A DNA stretch of 64,000 nt from Photobacterium sanguinicancri (GCF_024346675.1 NZ_AP024850.1:62001-126000); one strand, 5' to 3'; shown: positions 1 to 10,869, counted from the first letter of the stretch. Translations and numbers: made by a program. Notes: generated by a model not told the origin, from the letters alone.

Positions 1-965
1 GTATGTTGCTACCAAGCATCAATGTCAGCGCACATGATGCTGATGACATGATGACCAAACTAGATGATTTCCAAAACTTGAATGATCGTTTGGAAAACGA
101 TCCAAGTGTACGTGGTGAGTGGGAAGATGCGTTGCGTGCATTGGATAACGGCCAAATAGCAGCAGAAACCAAAGTCGGTATGGTGGTTTCTATCCCTAAC
201 CGCTTTGTGAGTGCTAGCCTATTTGCGAAAGCAAGTGTTGCGGCGTTTGCGGTTACCGAGGTGGCTGATAGTGACTTTGATAAAGATTCTAATCCAAATG
301 ACCTAGATTCGATGGCAACAGGTCTTGCGGGTGGTACGGTTGATTTGGGTGTGACACTAGCGAAATCTTTTGAGCTTAGTGCTTACGGTAAACGTTTCTC
401 TGTGGGGGTATCGCCTAAATTCCAAACGCTGGTTGCGCTAAACATGATGGAAAGCGTGAGTACCTTTGATTTTGAGATTGATGATCCAGAGCAAAGCTCG
501 GCATTCAATATGGATTTGGGTGTGTCTTACCAGCCAGTTGAAAATGTGACGATTGGTTTTTCTGCGATGAACCTTATCTCGCAAGAGCTAGAAACCAATA
601 AAATCATCGGTGATGCTGGCGAAAGCTACAGCGCGACCTTCATGGTTGAGCCACAGTACAAGCTAGGTGCCGCTTATGCCAATGGTTGGTTTACTGTGGC
701 GGCAGATGTTGATCTAAATAAACAACAATCCTTTAAGCAGTTTGATTACAGCACACAGTTTGCAAAGCTGGGTGTTGAGCTAGATGCATGGCAATGGGCG
801 CAGTTGCGTGCAGGTTACAGCCACAGCATGACAGATCACGCTGAGAGCTTAATGACGGCTGGTATTGGTTTCACACCGTTTGGCGCATTTGGTTTCGACC
901 TAGCGGGTCAGTTCGGTCAAGACAATAACTACGGTGTATCTGCGCAGTTAGTGTTTACACTATAA
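1..965 (+). CDS. TraF-like outer-membrane protein, 5' end missing
   Basis: The frame is open from the window edge, so the N-terminus and signal peptide lie outside; about 320 residues are visible. The chain alternates short hydrophobic and polar strands and ends in an amphipathic strand with the final residues LVFTL, as beta-barrel outer-membrane proteins do. Composition and layout resemble the Vibrio 'conjugal transfer protein TraF' (TraF_2) family. That family is annotated from weak similarity to F-plasmid TraF, and no transfer genes are nearby, so a conjugation role is not supported here. It ends just before a bidirectional terminator. The beta-barrel character is inferred from sequence pattern; the family name is moderately sure. 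Confidence 0.65.
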   Translation, partial: MLLPSINVSAHDADDMMTKLDDFQNLNDRLENDPSVRGEWEDALRALDNGQIAAETKVGMVVSIPNRFVSASLFAKASVAAFAVTEVADSDFDKDSNPNDLDSMATGLAGGTVDLGVTLAKSFELSAYGKRFSVGVSPKFQTLVALNMMESVSTFDFEIDDPEQSSAFNMDLGVSYQPVENVTIGFSAMNLISQELETNKIIGDAGESYSATFMVEPQYKLGAAYANGWFTVAADVDLNKQQSFKQFDYSTQFAKLGVELDAWQWAQLRAGYSHSMTDHAESLMTAGIGFTPFGAFGFDLAGQFGQDNNYGVSAQLVFTL

Positions 966-990
966 GCCACTGACTTCAGTTGATGCATTA

Positions 991-1022
991 AAAAAGGGAA
1001 GCTAACTGCTTCCCTTTTTTTT
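991..1022. terminator. Bidirectional rho-independent terminator
   Basis: A stem with left arm 991-1002 and right arm 1008-1019 has a GC core (GGGAAGC/GCTTCCC), a five-base loop and flanking A and T runs. It lies between the convergent TraF-like gene and gorA and can serve both. Confidence 0.85.
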
Positions 1023-1030
1023 TCTCAAAT

Positions 1031-1075
1031 CTTGTTATCTCGAATCTTGTTATCTCGAATTTTATTGTCTTAAAT
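1031..1075. repeat. 15-base tandem repeat, about three copies
   Basis: The unit CTTGTTATCTCGAAT occurs at 1031-1045 and exactly again at 1046-1060, followed by a diverged third unit at 1061-1075. It lies between the terminator and the 3' end of gorA. No function is apparent. Confidence 0.75.
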
Positions 1076-1086
1076 TCAGAGTGCGA

Positions 1087-2442
1087 CTAGCGCATAGTCA
1101 CGAACTCTTCCGAGCCTGTTGGGTGAATTGCCACCACTGAATCGAAGTCTGCTTTGGTAGCGCCCATTTTGATGGCAACGCCAAAGCCTTGGATCATTTC
1201 ATCAACGGTAAAGCCGATACCGTGAAGACCCACGACAGTTTCTTCTGGGCCTGCACACACTAGCTTCATCTTACAAGGCTGACGGTGCGCAGTAACGGCA
1301 GTGTACATCGCGGTGAAGCCTGATTTGTACACTTTCACATTGTCTTCGCCGTATTGTGCAATCGCTTCTGGTTCAGTCAGACCGATAGTACCAATTGGCG
1401 GGTGGCTAAATACCACGGTTGGGACTAGCTTGTAGTCCATCTTCGCGTTGGTTTTACCGTTGAATAGACGCTCAGATAACTGACGACCCGCTTTAACCGC
1501 GACAGGTGTTAGCTCGATACCGCCTTCCATGATATCGCCCACACAGTAAATGCCAGCTACATTGGTTTGTTGGTATTCATCTACTTTGATGTAGCCACGG
1601 TCGTTGGTTTCAACACCAGTTGCCGCAAGGTTGATCTTGTCTGTGGTTGGGTGACGACCAATCGCCCAGATGATTAAATCTGTGTTGTGTGATTCACCAT
1701 TTTCAAAGTGCATGGTGAAGGTGCCATCTGCTTCTTTAACCACTTCTTTGGGAATTGAGTGGGTGTGCAAGGTTGGGCCTTCTGCATCCATCACTTCAAC
1801 CAGAGTTTCTACGATCAGTGGATCGAAGCTACGCAGTGGCGATTCTTTACGTACGAACAGGTGAGTATCTGTGCCTAGTGCGCTCAGTACGCCTGCAATT
1901 TCTACTGCAATGTAGCCAGCACCAATAACGGCTGTACGTTTTGGTTGCTCGGTTAGCTCAAAGAAACCGTTTGAATCGATACCGTGGTCGGCACCAGGAA
2001 TGTTTGGAATGGTTGGTTCACCGCCTACCGCAATCAGAATATGATCGGCAGTGTAATGCTCGCCGTTAACTTCAATGGTTTTTGCATCAATGAAGGTCGC
2101 AAAACCGTTGATCACTTCGACTTTATTATTGCCAAGGACATTGTCGTACGCTTGGTGAATGCGACCAATGTAGGCTTCGCGACTTTCAACCAGTTTGCCC
2201 CAGTTGAATCCTTTAACATCGACATCAAAGCCGTAGTCTTTCGCGTAAAGGTGCATTGCTTCAGCAATCTGTGCGCCGTGCCACATTACTTTTTTAGGTA
2301 CACAACCTACATTTACACAAGTACCGCCAAGGGCTTTTGCTTCTACAATCGCGACTTTTGCGCCGTACATTGAAGCTCGGTTTGCTGAGGCAATACCGCC
2401 GCTACCACCGCCGATACAAATATAATCAAAATGCTTCGCCAT
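1087..2442 (-). CDS. gorA: Glutathione-disulfide reductase
   Basis: Reduces oxidised glutathione with NADPH in the cytoplasm, keeping the thiol pool reduced. The 451-residue protein matches the usual 450. It opens with the FAD-binding motif GGGSGG (residues 11-16), then the redox-active disulfide CVNVGC (Cys42, Cys47), an NADPH-binding GAGYIAVE motif near residue 170, and the C-terminal HPTGSEE, whose His is the catalytic acid/base of the partner subunit. A GTG four codons upstream is in frame, but the ATG at 2442 is preceded by GGAG at correct spacing and is the better start. Single gene, transcribed toward the shared terminator. Confidence 0.96.
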   Translation of the reverse strand: MAKHFDYICIGGGSGGIASANRASMYGAKVAIVEAKALGGTCVNVGCVPKKVMWHGAQIAEAMHLYAKDYGFDVDVKGFNWGKLVESREAYIGRIHQAYDNVLGNNKVEVINGFATFIDAKTIEVNGEHYTADHILIAVGGEPTIPNIPGADHGIDSNGFFELTEQPKRTAVIGAGYIAVEIAGVLSALGTDTHLFVRKESPLRSFDPLIVETLVEVMDAEGPTLHTHSIPKEVVKEADGTFTMHFENGESHNTDLIIWAIGRHPTTDKINLAATGVETNDRGYIKVDEYQQTNVAGIYCVGDIMEGGIELTPVAVKAGRQLSERLFNGKTNAKMDYKLVPTVVFSHPPIGTIGLTEPEAIAQYGEDNVKVYKSGFTAMYTAVTAHRQPCKMKLVCAGPEETVVGLHGIGFTVDEMIQGFGVAIKMGATKADFDSVVAIHPTGSEEFVTMR

Positions 2443-2564
2443 GACTTTCTCCACCTATTTGTAATTTTTTATCGCCATTTATTCTGGGTTTAGTGTAATG
2501 GAGAAAACTATGAGATACGAGCAGGAGTGGTGGGGATTGAAAAGAGAGAGAAAAGAGATGTGAG

Positions 2565-2588
2565 CTGGCGAGCATTGTGACTCGCCAG
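2565..2588 (-). terminator. Possible terminator of rlmJ
   Basis: CTGGCGAG (2565-2572) pairs with CTCGCCAG (2581-2588) across an eight-base loop. On the minus strand it is followed by a pyrimidine-rich stretch rather than a clean T run, so it is only terminator-like. Confidence 0.45.
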
Positions 2589-2617
2589 TCGATGTAACGT
2601 AATGGTGGGTGGCGCGA

Positions 2618-3457
2618 TTATTCCGGCACAATCCACTCAACAGTATTGAAACCCGTTACCGGTGAAATAGCGTGTTGTAGCCACGGTAGAATCGCCTTCA
2701 TTTGGCTTTCAAGTTTCCACGGTGGGTTAATTACAATCATGCCTGAGGCGGTCATACCACGTTCTTCAGTATCAGGCTCTACGCCGAGTTCGATTTTTAG
2801 GATCTTACGGATACCTGTATCTTCTAAGCCTTTGATCATTTTATCGATGTTTTCGCGGTAAACCACAGGGTACCAAATAGCATAAGTGCCGGTAGCCCAA
2901 CGCTTGTGGCTTTCACGGATGGCTTTTACCACATCCATGTATTCGCGTTTTAGCTCGTATGGAGGGTCAATCAACACCACACCACGACGCTCTTTGGGTG
3001 GCAGGCTGCCTTTTAAGCGTGTAAATCCATCTTCTTTATAGATCTTCACTTGGCGATCGCCACGGAATTCTTGCAGTAAAAGCGGGAAGTCTGTTGGATG
3101 CAGCTCGGTTAATACCATACGGTCTTGACCGCGGATCTGTGCGCTCGCCACCTTAGGTGAACCCGGGTAGTAACGCAGCTCTTCACTGTCGTTTAGCATT
3201 TTGATCGCATCAATGTACGGTGCAATCTCAGCTGGAATGTCGTCTCGCGACCAAATACGTGCGATCCCTTGAAGGAATTCCCCCGTTTTTTCGCTACGCT
3301 CATCTTGTAAATCGTAACGGCCAACCCCTGAGTGGGTATCGTGGTAAACGAATGGTTTATCTTTTTGCTTGAGCGAATCCAAAATCAGGCTTTGAACAAT
3401 GTGTTTTACCACATCGGCATGGTTGCCTGCGTGGAAGCTATGACGATAACTCAGCAT
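2618..3457 (-). CDS. rlmJ: 23S rRNA (adenine-2030-N6)-methyltransferase RlmJ
   Basis: Methylates A2030 of 23S rRNA using S-adenosylmethionine. The 279-residue length matches the family (about 280). It starts with the family signature MLSYRHSFHAGNHADVVKH and carries the amino-methyltransferase motif DPPY (in VLIDPPYELKREY, about residue 164). Divergent from prlC with about 220 bases between the starts, as in other gammaproteobacteria where the two genes are neighbours. No strong Shine-Dalgarno is visible at this ATG. Confidence 0.95.
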   Translation of the reverse strand: MLSYRHSFHAGNHADVVKHIVQSLILDSLKQKDKPFVYHDTHSGVGRYDLQDERSEKTGEFLQGIARIWSRDDIPAEIAPYIDAIKMLNDSEELRYYPGSPKVASAQIRGQDRMVLTELHPTDFPLLLQEFRGDRQVKIYKEDGFTRLKGSLPPKERRGVVLIDPPYELKREYMDVVKAIRESHKRWATGTYAIWYPVVYRENIDKMIKGLEDTGIRKILKIELGVEPDTEERGMTASGMIVINPPWKLESQMKAILPWLQHAISPVTGFNTVEWIVPE

Positions 3458-3676
3458 AAGGGGGTCTCTGCTACGAATAAGGATAGTGAGGCGCTATTAT
3501 CGCCAAATCATGATGAATATCCAGTTTCGAAGGTGCTAAGCGCTGGCTTATTTAAGTTGCTGGCACATAATTAAAGCCGAATGGGACATTAATTTTTGCT
3601 CTAAGGTTAACTAAGGGATTGAATTTAACCACAGAAAGACACATTTAATAGGGATAACCTCATAAAGGATAAGCGC

Positions 3677-5719
3677 ATGTCAAACCCACTATTGACCATG
3701 ACGGATCTGCCTCCGTTTTCTCTCATTAAAGCTGAGCACATTCAACCTGCTGTTGAACAAGCGATTGCTGACTGTCGTGCCAAGGTAGAAGAGGTATTGG
3801 CAAACGATGCGCCGCCAAGCTGGGATTCTATTTGTGAACCACTGGCGGAAACAGATGATCGATTAAGCCAAATTTGGTCGCCTGTTTCTCATTTAAACGG
3901 TGTGAAAAACAGCGCTGAATTGCGTGAGGCTTACGAAGGTTGTTTACCTATGCTGTCTGATTACGGCACGTGGGTTGGTCAACATAAAGGCTTGTACGAA
4001 GCGTACAAAGCGATTAAAGCGAGTGATGATTTTGCTGACATGAACCAAGCACAGCAAAAATCGATCACCGATGCGTTAAAAGACTTTGAATTGTCAGGTA
4101 TTGGTTTACCTGCTGATGAGCAACACCGCTATGGTGAAATCAGCAAGCGCCTATCAGAGTTAGCCTCAACCTTCAGTAATAATGTGTTAGATGCCACCAT
4201 GGGGTGGAGTAAGCAGGTAACAGATGAAGCTGAACTCACGGGTTTACCTGACTCAGCACTGCAAGCAGCTCAAGCCGCTGCGCAAGCGAAAGAATTAGAC
4301 GGTTACTTGTTTACGCTGGAAATTCCTTCTTACTTACCGATGATGACCTACTGTGACAACAGTGCCTTACGCCAAGAAATGTACGAGGCGTTTGTGACCC
4401 GTGCGTCAGATCGAGGCCCGAATGCAGGAACATGGGATAACAGTGAGATCATTGCTGAGAAGCTGAAACTAAGCCATGAATTAGCACGCTTATTAGGTTT
4501 TAGCACTTACAGTGAAAAATCGCTGGCGACAAAAATGGCGGAGTCTCCAGCACAAGTGTTGGGCTTTTTGAACGATCTCGCTACCCGCGCCAAGCCACAA
4601 GGTGAGCGTGAAGTGGCTGAGTTACGCGCGTTTGCCAAAGAAGAGTTTGGTGCAGATGATCTGCAACCATGGGACTTCGCGTTTTACAGTGAAAAACTAA
4701 AACAGCATCGCTACAGCATTTCTGATGAACAGCTACGCCCGTACTTCCCTGAGAAAACCGCAGTTGCGGGTTTGTTTGAAGTACTGAAACGTGTCTTCGG
4801 CATGGATGTGAAACAGCGTGATGGTGTTGATGTCTGGGATGATGCCGTTACTTTCTACGACATCTTTGACAGCAAAGGTGAACTGCGTGGTAGCTTCTAC
4901 CTCGATTTATATGCTCGTGAGCACAAACGTGGCGGAGCATGGATGGATGAATGCATGGTGCGTCGCACTCGCATTGATGGCTCGTTGCAGACGCCGGTTG
5001 CTTACCTAACCTGTAACTTCAACAAGCCGATTGGTGATAAGCCTGCCTTATTTACCCATGATGAAGTCGTGACACTATTCCATGAAACGGGTCATGGTAT
5101 TCACCACATGCTGACCCAAATTGATGCGCCTGCAGTATCGGGTATCAACGGTGTCCCTTGGGATGCAGTAGAGCTGCCAAGCCAATTTTTAGAAAACTGG
5201 TGTTGGGAGGAAGAAGCACTGGCGTTTATTTCGGGTCACTTTGAGACAGGCGAAGCCCTGCCAAAAGAAATGCTCGATAAAATGCTAGCGGCTAAAAACT
5301 TCCAATCAGCGATGGGTATTTTACGTCAGCTTGAGTTTGGTCTGTTCGATTTTAGCCTGTACACCCAATACGACCCAGAGATTGGTGCGCAAGTGCTGGA
5401 AACCCTAGCTGACATTAAATCACGTGTGTCTGTTGTACAGGGCCCCGAGTGGGGACGTTTCCCACATAGCTTCAGCCATATCTTTGCGGGTGGTTATAGC
5501 GCAGGTTACTACAGCTACTTGTGGGCCGAACTATTGTCTGCTGATGCATTCTCTCGCTTCGAAGAAGAAGGGATCTTTAACCCACAAACGGGTGCTGATT
5601 TCTTGGATTGCATTTTAGAGCGTGGTGGTAGTGAAGAGCCGATGACCTTGTTCAAACGCTTCCGTGGCCGTGAGCCACAGCTTGATGCGATGCTGCGTCA
5701 TTGTAGTATTACTGGCTAA
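3677..5719 (+). CDS. prlC: Oligopeptidase A (M3 zinc metallopeptidase)
   Basis: Cytoplasmic zinc endopeptidase that degrades short peptides, including cleaved signal peptides. At 680 residues it is full length. The zinc motif HETGH sits at residues 469-473, with the downstream glutamate ligand in the region around ENWCWEEEAL. The ATG follows AAAGGAT at good spacing. In Escherichia coli prlC belongs to the heat-shock regulon; I could not find a convincing sigma-32 promoter here. Divergent from rlmJ and ending at a strong bidirectional terminator shared with gppA. Confidence 0.97.
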   Translation: MSNPLLTMTDLPPFSLIKAEHIQPAVEQAIADCRAKVEEVLANDAPPSWDSICEPLAETDDRLSQIWSPVSHLNGVKNSAELREAYEGCLPMLSDYGTWVGQHKGLYEAYKAIKASDDFADMNQAQQKSITDALKDFELSGIGLPADEQHRYGEISKRLSELASTFSNNVLDATMGWSKQVTDEAELTGLPDSALQAAQAAAQAKELDGYLFTLEIPSYLPMMTYCDNSALRQEMYEAFVTRASDRGPNAGTWDNSEIIAEKLKLSHELARLLGFSTYSEKSLATKMAESPAQVLGFLNDLATRAKPQGEREVAELRAFAKEEFGADDLQPWDFAFYSEKLKQHRYSISDEQLRPYFPEKTAVAGLFEVLKRVFGMDVKQRDGVDVWDDAVTFYDIFDSKGELRGSFYLDLYAREHKRGGAWMDECMVRRTRIDGSLQTPVAYLTCNFNKPIGDKPALFTHDEVVTLFHETGHGIHHMLTQIDAPAVSGINGVPWDAVELPSQFLENWCWEEEALAFISGHFETGEALPKEMLDKMLAAKNFQSAMGILRQLEFGLFDFSLYTQYDPEIGAQVLETLADIKSRVSVVQGPEWGRFPHSFSHIFAGGYSAGYYSYLWAELLSADAFSRFEEEGIFNPQTGADFLDCILERGGSEEPMTLFKRFRGREPQLDAMLRHCSITG

Positions 5720-5748
5720 TCATCGGTTAGCAATTATCTACCGATAAT

Positions 5749-5780
5749 AAAAAAGGCTCCTAGTGAAGGGAGCCTTTTTT
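5749..5780. terminator. Bidirectional rho-independent terminator
   Basis: GGCTCC (5755-5760) pairs with GGAGCC (5769-5774), flanked by six As on the left and six Ts on the right, which extend the stem. It serves both prlC and gppA, which converge. Confidence 0.9.
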
Positions 5781-5822
5781 GATCGTACTAAAACAGTTAT
5801 CGCATGAATAAGATAGTGCCGA

Positions 5823-7325
5823 TTAGGCCTCGTCATCCATGGCGACGATGTGCAACGGCCAACCCAAATCGGTTTGGCGGTTCGCTTCTTGCTGAAGTTC
5901 TGCATTGGTCAGCGGATTGCTGACAAGCCATGCGTTGGGTAACGATAGCGTGAGATTATTGTCTGTTGCTGTTAGCGTCACAATCGGTTGATGCTGGTGG
6001 TCGCGACGATGACAAAGTATCACGGCTAATCGCAGTAAGCGTAGAATACGGGTTGCACTTGATGCAGATAAAGCATGCTGTTCTGGCAAGCTGGTGAGCG
6101 CTTCACGGTGACGACGAAGTAACTCGGCAATCAGGTGTTTCTGCGCACGGGTAAAGCCGGGCAGATCGATATGGTTGACCAGGTATGCCGCATGCTCGCC
6201 GCTTTTTTTGAACTCAATACTCGCGCCAATTTCATGCAAGGTACTGCTGGCATGAAGCAGGCAAGGGGCTTGCTGTTCAAGTTGCCATTCATCTTGGCAA
6301 CTAGTGAGCAGGGTCATTGCGGTATTCGCCACATTATCGGCGTGAATTGCATCAAGCTGAAAGCGTCGTTGAACACTGTTGAGGGTGCGTTCACGAACAT
6401 CATGATGACGCATTTGGCTCATCATTTCGTAAACCATACCTTCACGCAGTGCACCACCGGCAAGCGTCATGGTCTCGATATTGAGCGATTCAAACAGGGC
6501 GATAAGAATCGATAAACCACTCGGGAACACCAATGCTCGTTCTAAGGTTAACCCTTCAATGTCTAAATCTTCCAAGCGTTCATATTGCATCGCCTGACGC
6601 TGCATGCGTTTCAATTTCTGCAGCGTAATAACTTCATCCATGCCTTGTGCCAGCATGATTTCTTGTAAGGCTTGTACCGTGCCACTGGCACCCACGCAGG
6701 TATCCCAGCCTAGCTGTTTGTACTGCGCTAAGATCGGATCAATGGCCGCTTTAGCTGCGGTGATAGCGGCGTCAAAGTTAGCGGCACTGAGTGCGCGGTC
6801 TTTGAAGTAACGTTCAAGCCAGGTGACACAGCCAATTTTTAGGCTAGTGAGGGCACTGGCATCAAATGCAGAACCAATGATGACCTCGGTACTGGCTCCG
6901 CCAATATCGACCACTAAGCGTTTGTCACTGCCACCTGAAGTATGCGCGACACCTTGGTAGATGATACGCGCCTCTTCTTCACCCGGAATAATATCAACCG
7001 GGTGACCGAGAATCGTTTTTGCTTTGGCAAGAAAAGTATCAGCATTTTCCGCTGTACGAAGCGCGGCGGTACCCACAATACGAATGCGCTCTGCGGGAAT
7101 GTCTTGAAGACGTTCAGCAAATAGGCTTAGACATTCCCAGCCACGCTGCATGGCTTCATCGCTGAGGATATTGTCGTGGTTTAACCCTGCGGCCAAACGC
7201 ACTTTGCGCTTTATTTTTGCGAGTGTTTTAACACTGCCAGCAACTTCGCGGACAATCCACATGTGAAAGCTGTTGGAGCCTAAATCAATTGCTGCGTACA
7301 AAGGTGATACTGAGCTTCTTTCCAT
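5823..7325 (-). CDS. gppA: Guanosine-5'-triphosphate,3'-diphosphate pyrophosphatase (Ppx/GppA family)
   Basis: Hydrolyses pppGpp to ppGpp, shaping the stringent response; the family also cleaves polyphosphate. The 500-residue chain opens with the phosphate-1 motif of the sugar kinase/Hsp70 fold ([14 protein letters not shown], residues about 11-24), has the PGEEEAR loop near residue 137 and the DIGGAST phosphate-2 motif near 161, followed by an HD-like C-terminal domain. Ppx and GppA are hard to separate by sequence, but position directly after rhlB, opposite trxA and rho, is that of gppA. Its start lies 17 bases from the rhlB stop, so the two are probably co-transcribed. Confidence 0.9.
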   Translation of the reverse strand: MERSSVSPLYAAIDLGSNSFHMWIVREVAGSVKTLAKIKRKVRLAAGLNHDNILSDEAMQRGWECLSLFAERLQDIPAERIRIVGTAALRTAENADTFLAKAKTILGHPVDIIPGEEEARIIYQGVAHTSGGSDKRLVVDIGGASTEVIIGSAFDASALTSLKIGCVTWLERYFKDRALSAANFDAAITAAKAAIDPILAQYKQLGWDTCVGASGTVQALQEIMLAQGMDEVITLQKLKRMQRQAMQYERLEDLDIEGLTLERALVFPSGLSILIALFESLNIETMTLAGGALREGMVYEMMSQMRHHDVRERTLNSVQRRFQLDAIHADNVANTAMTLLTSCQDEWQLEQQAPCLLHASSTLHEIGASIEFKKSGEHAAYLVNHIDLPGFTRAQKHLIAELLRRHREALTSLPEQHALSASSATRILRLLRLAVILCHRRDHQHQPIVTLTATDNNLTLSLPNAWLVSNPLTNAELQQEANRQTDLGWPLHIVAMDDEA

Positions 7326-7342
7326 AGATTTATCGATTCTTA

Positions 7343-8641
7343 TTATTTCTGCGTTTGCGGACGACGACGCTGACGAGATTGTCCCTGACCTTGTCCCTGA
7401 CGCGAATTGTTACGACGGTTACCATTTTGGCGTGGAGTGCGTTGTACAGGCAGTGCCGCTGGCAATTCTGTCATTAGCGCTTCGCTGTCGTACTTAGAAA
7501 CTGGGATTGAGTGCTCAATGTAAGTTTCAATTGCTGGTAGGTTAATTGCGTAACCTTCACAAGCAAAACTGATCGAGTGACCACTTGCACCTGCACGGCC
7601 AGTACGACCAATACGGTGAACGTAATCTTCAGCATCATCAGGTAGGTCGTAGTTAAATACGTGAGTTACCTGTGGAATGTGTAGACCACGTGCAGCAACG
7701 TCTGTTGCGACAAGAATATCAATTTCGCCTTGGGTGAATTGCTCAAGAATACGCATGCGTTTCTTCTGCGGAACATCACCTGTTAGCAAACCAACACGGT
7801 GGTCATCGGCTGCTAGATGCGCCCAAAGATCTTCACAACGGTGTTTAGTATTGGCAAAAATGATTGCGCGATCTGGCCACTCTTCTTCAATCAAGGTTTG
7901 CAGTAAGCGCATTTTTTCTTGATTTGAAGGATAGAAAAGCTCTTCTTGAATGCGGTGACCTGTTTTTTGTTCAGGCTCAACCACAACGCTTTCTGGGCTG
8001 TTCATGTGTTCAAAAGCGAGTTCTTTTACGCGGTAAGACAGCGTTGCAGAGAACAGCATGTTAAGACGTGCTTCCGGTGCCGGCATGCGACGGAACAAGA
8101 AACGGATATCTTTAATGAAACCCAAATCGAACATGCGATCGGCTTCATCAAGTACAACCACTTGGATACTGCGTAGATCGATAACACGTTGCTTGTAGAA
8201 ATCGATAATACGGCCACACGTACCCACCAGAATATCAACACCATTTTCGAGTGTTTTCTGTTGTTTTTCGTACGCTTCACCACCGTAAGCTAAGCCTGCG
8301 GTTAGACCCGTGCTTTCTAATAACGGTTTAGCATCGTTATAAATTTGAATCGCCAACTCACGCGTTGGAGCCATGATAATCGCGCGTGGGTGGTTCTGCT
8401 TACGCTCTGCTGATGCAGGGTTAAGTAGTAGGTGATTAAAAGTAGCAGTCAGGAAGGCAAGGGTTTTACCCGTACCTGTTTGAGCCTGTCCTGCAATATC
8501 TTGGCCGGAGAGCACTACCGGCAATGCCAAGGCTTGGATCGGGGTACAATTGTAGAAACCCTTGCTGTCCAAACCTGCTACAACCGTTGGTTCTAGACCA
8601 AGGTCGGCAAATTTTTGCTCTGTGATATGAGTCGTCTTCAT
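7343..8641 (-). CDS. rhlB: ATP-dependent RNA helicase RhlB
   Basis: DEAD-box helicase that unwinds structured RNA for the RNase E degradosome. All motifs are readable in order: Q motif (CTPIQ), Walker A (AQTGTGKT, about 53-60), PTREL, DEAD ([13 protein letters not shown], about 164), [17 protein letters not shown] and HRIGRTGR. The final 35 residues are a basic, Gln/Arg/Asn-rich disordered tail, which in E. coli RhlB contacts RNA and RNase E. At 432 residues it is slightly longer than the E. coli protein (421). First gene of an operon with gppA, divergent from trxA. Confidence 0.96.
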   Translation of the reverse strand: MKTTHITEQKFADLGLEPTVVAGLDSKGFYNCTPIQALALPVVLSGQDIAGQAQTGTGKTLAFLTATFNHLLLNPASAERKQNHPRAIIMAPTRELAIQIYNDAKPLLESTGLTAGLAYGGEAYEKQQKTLENGVDILVGTCGRIIDFYKQRVIDLRSIQVVVLDEADRMFDLGFIKDIRFLFRRMPAPEARLNMLFSATLSYRVKELAFEHMNSPESVVVEPEQKTGHRIQEELFYPSNQEKMRLLQTLIEEEWPDRAIIFANTKHRCEDLWAHLAADDHRVGLLTGDVPQKKRMRILEQFTQGEIDILVATDVAARGLHIPQVTHVFNYDLPDDAEDYVHRIGRTGRAGASGHSISFACEGYAINLPAIETYIEHSIPVSKYDSEALMTELPAALPVQRTPRQNGNRRNNSRQGQGQGQSRQRRRPQTQK

Positions 8642-8973
8642 TGCTATAGAATATCAGCTTAGGGTTGCAATACGAAACGGATTCAATTCAAATAGGGTAA
8701 CGATTTGCTCTTTATACTATGAGATAGGTCAGGTTTAACGTAATTCGACTAGCCTGATTCAAACTTTGTAGCGTATAAATAATACTTATCAGACGAGCTA
8801 TCTGATCATGTAAGCGGATTTAAATAACCTATATAAAGCCTAAATACCCCAGACTAGACAGACTAGTTATTGCTGTTTACGCTTTGAATATACTGGCGGT
8901 TTATCAGTTAAACATTGAACATTTACTTATCCAGATTGGTATAAGCTAATAAAATCAACCATTGGAGTGGAAG
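8642..8973. other. 332-base divergent promoter region, rhlB/trxA
   Basis: AT-rich intergenic region between two divergently transcribed genes. It must hold both promoters; the only one I can propose is an extended -10 for trxA at 8937-8945. I see no ORF with a ribosome binding site, RNA gene or strong hairpin. Confidence 0.6.
8915..8945 (+). promoter_or_regulatory. Candidate trxA promoter
   Basis: TTGAAC at 8915-8920 and an extended -10 TGGTATAAG at 8937-8945, spacing 19. The spacing is long but the extended -10 could compensate. It would place transcription start about 20 bases before the trxA ATG. Confidence 0.35.
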
Positions 8974-9300
8974 ATGAGCGACAAGATTGTGCAGCTAAGC
9001 GATACAAGCTTTGAAAGTGATGTAATTAACGCTGCAGGACCTGTACTAGTCGATTTTTGGGCTGAATGGTGTGGTCCATGTAAAATGATTGCCCCAATTC
9101 TTGACGAAATTGCTGACGAGTACGAAGGCAAACTGACGATTGGTAAGCTAAACATTGACCAAAATGCAGCAACACCTCCTAAGTTTGGTATTCGCGGCAT
9201 TCCAACATTATTGCTATTTAAAGATGGCAGCGTAGCGGCGACCAAAGTGGGCGCGCTATCAAAATCTCAACTTAAAGAGTTCCTAGACGCGAACGTTTAA
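8974..9300 (+). CDS. trxA: Thioredoxin 1
   Basis: Small cytoplasmic dithiol reductase serving ribonucleotide reductase, methionine sulfoxide reductase and many others. The 108-residue protein has the active site WCGPCK (Cys33, Cys36), the buried Asp27 and the cis-proline loop GIPTLLLF near residue 77. An in-frame TTG lies four codons upstream, but GGAG at 8964-8967 sits correctly for the ATG at 8974, and this gives the standard N-terminus MSDKI. Followed by a hairpin terminator and then rho, the conserved trxA-rho order. Confidence 0.97.
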   Translation: MSDKIVQLSDTSFESDVINAAGPVLVDFWAEWCGPCKMIAPILDEIADEYEGKLTIGKLNIDQNAATPPKFGIRGIPTLLLFKDGSVAATKVGALSKSQLKEFLDANV

Positions 9301-9314
9301 GCTGTAAATACGAG

Positions 9315-9350
9315 CTGTGCACAATTTCTTTGTTGTGCACAGTTTGTCTT
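9315..9350 (+). terminator. Terminator-like hairpin after trxA
   Basis: CTGTGCACAA (9315-9324) pairs perfectly with TTGTGCACAG (9333-9342) over an eight-base loop, followed by TTTGTCTT. It lies 15 bases after the trxA stop and would separate trxA from rho, or act in the rho leader. Confidence 0.65.
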
Positions 9351-9494
9351 CCGACTATGCTAGACGGATGGAAGGTTTAGTGCTAACTTATCGCACGACA
9401 TTATCAAACTTGTTCATTTCATGACCAGCCCCATTGGTCATTAACTCTCTCAACTATATAGAACCCCATTTTGACAAACAAGAAACCCACCACT

Positions 9495-10760
9495 ATGAAT
9501 CTTACAGAACTGAAGAGCCAACCTATTCCAAAGCTTGTTGCGCTTAGCGAAAGCTTAGGATTGGAAAATCTAGCGCGTTTAAGAAAGCAAGATATTATCT
9601 TTGCAATTCTTAAACAACACGCGAAGGGTGGTGAGGACATATTTGGCGATGGTGTTCTAGAGATTCTTCAAGACGGCTTCGGCTTCCTTCGCTCTTCTGA
9701 TAGTTCTTACCTCGCTGGCCCTGATGACATCTACGTCTCTCCAAGTCAAATCCGCCGTTTCAACCTTCGTACTGGTGACACCATTGCTGGAAAGATTCGT
9801 CCACCAAAAGACGGTGAGCGTTACTTTGCACTATTAAAAGTCAACGAAGTTAACCACGATAAGCCGGATAACGCTCGTAATAAGATTCTATTTGAAAACC
9901 TAACTCCGCTTCACGCTAACGATCGTATGCGTATGGAACGTGGTAACGGTTCAACAGAAGACATCACGGCACGTGTTCTTGATTTAGCATCACCAATTGG
10001 TAAAGGTCAGCGTGGTCTGATTGTTGCTCCGCCGAAAGCGGGTAAAACCATGTTGCTACAGAACATTGCACAAAGCATTGCTTACAACCACCCAGAGTGT
10101 GAGTTGATGGTATTGCTGATTGATGAGCGTCCGGAAGAAGTAACAGAGATGCAACGCCTAGTTAAAGGTGAAGTTATTGCATCAACGTTCGATGAGCCTG
10201 CATCTCGCCACGTTCAGGTTGCTGAAATGGTTATCGAGAAAGCAAAACGTCTTGTTGAGCACAAAAAAGACGTGGTTATCCTTCTGGATTCAATCACACG
10301 TCTAGCACGTGCATACAACACCGTTGTACCTTCATCAGGTAAAGTACTAACCGGTGGTGTTGATGCGAACGCCCTTCACCGTCCTAAGCGTTTCTTCGGT
10401 GCTGCACGTAACGTAGAAGAAGGCGGTAGCTTAACTATCATCGCAACAGCGCTAGTGGATACTGGTTCTAAAATGGATGAAGTTATTTACGAAGAATTTA
10501 AAGGTACAGGTAACATGGAACTGCACCTATCTCGTAAAATTGCTGAAAAACGCGTATTCCCAGCTATCGACATTAACCGTTCTGGTACACGTCGTGAAGA
10601 ACTACTGGCGAAATCTGACGAGCTACAGAAAATGTGGATCCTACGTAAGATTGTCCATGCAATGGGCGAAATCGATACGATGGAATTCATGATCGACAAG
10701 CTCTCAATGACCAAAACGAACGATGAGTTCTTCGATGCTATGCGTCGCCAAAACTCATAA
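9495..10760 (+). CDS. rho: Transcription termination factor Rho
   Basis: Hexameric RNA-dependent ATPase that terminates transcription and suppresses antisense RNA. The 421-residue chain follows E. coli Rho (419) almost throughout: N-terminal helix bundle from MNLTELK, RNA-binding cold-shock-like domain with GFGFLR, Walker A APPKAGKT (about 177-184), Walker [14 protein letters not shown] and the secondary-site Q and R loops ([19 protein letters not shown]). A TTG eight codons upstream extends the frame, but family alignment fixes the start at 9495. No clear Shine-Dalgarno precedes this ATG. E. coli rho is autoregulated in its leader; no leader peptide was identified here. Confidence 0.97.
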   Translation: MNLTELKSQPIPKLVALSESLGLENLARLRKQDIIFAILKQHAKGGEDIFGDGVLEILQDGFGFLRSSDSSYLAGPDDIYVSPSQIRRFNLRTGDTIAGKIRPPKDGERYFALLKVNEVNHDKPDNARNKILFENLTPLHANDRMRMERGNGSTEDITARVLDLASPIGKGQRGLIVAPPKAGKTMLLQNIAQSIAYNHPECELMVLLIDERPEEVTEMQRLVKGEVIASTFDEPASRHVQVAEMVIEKAKRLVEHKKDVVILLDSITRLARAYNTVVPSSGKVLTGGVDANALHRPKRFFGAARNVEEGGSLTIIATALVDTGSKMDEVIYEEFKGTGNMELHLSRKIAEKRVFPAIDINRSGTRREELLAKSDELQKMWILRKIVHAMGEIDTMEFMIDKLSMTKTNDEFFDAMRRQNS

Positions 10761-10805
10761 TTGAGTTGGTCTTGAGCTAGAAAGTTAGCTCGGTCACAAA
10801 TTAAA

Positions 10806-10832
10806 GAAACGTCGCCTAGTGCGGCGTTTTTT
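10806..10832 (+). terminator. Rho-independent terminator of rho
   Basis: Left arm AACGTCGC (10808-10815) pairs with GCGGCGTT (10821-10828), one G-T pair, five-base loop, followed by a T run to 10832. Confidence 0.85.
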
Positions 10833-10852
10833 ATTGCTTGTCTTTCAGGCAT

Positions 10853-10869
10853 ACTGAATTAAATTCAGT
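10853..10869. promoter_or_regulatory. 17-base perfect palindrome
   Basis: ACTGAATT and AATTCAGT flank a single central A. It lies after the rho terminator and 220 bases before the next gene, so it may be an operator; no cognate regulator can be named. Confidence 0.4.

Noticed and set aside
3600..3676. Possible sigma-32 promoter upstream of prlC
   Set aside because: TTGAAT and ACACATTTA occur, but spacing and -10 match to CCCCAT are too poor to call.
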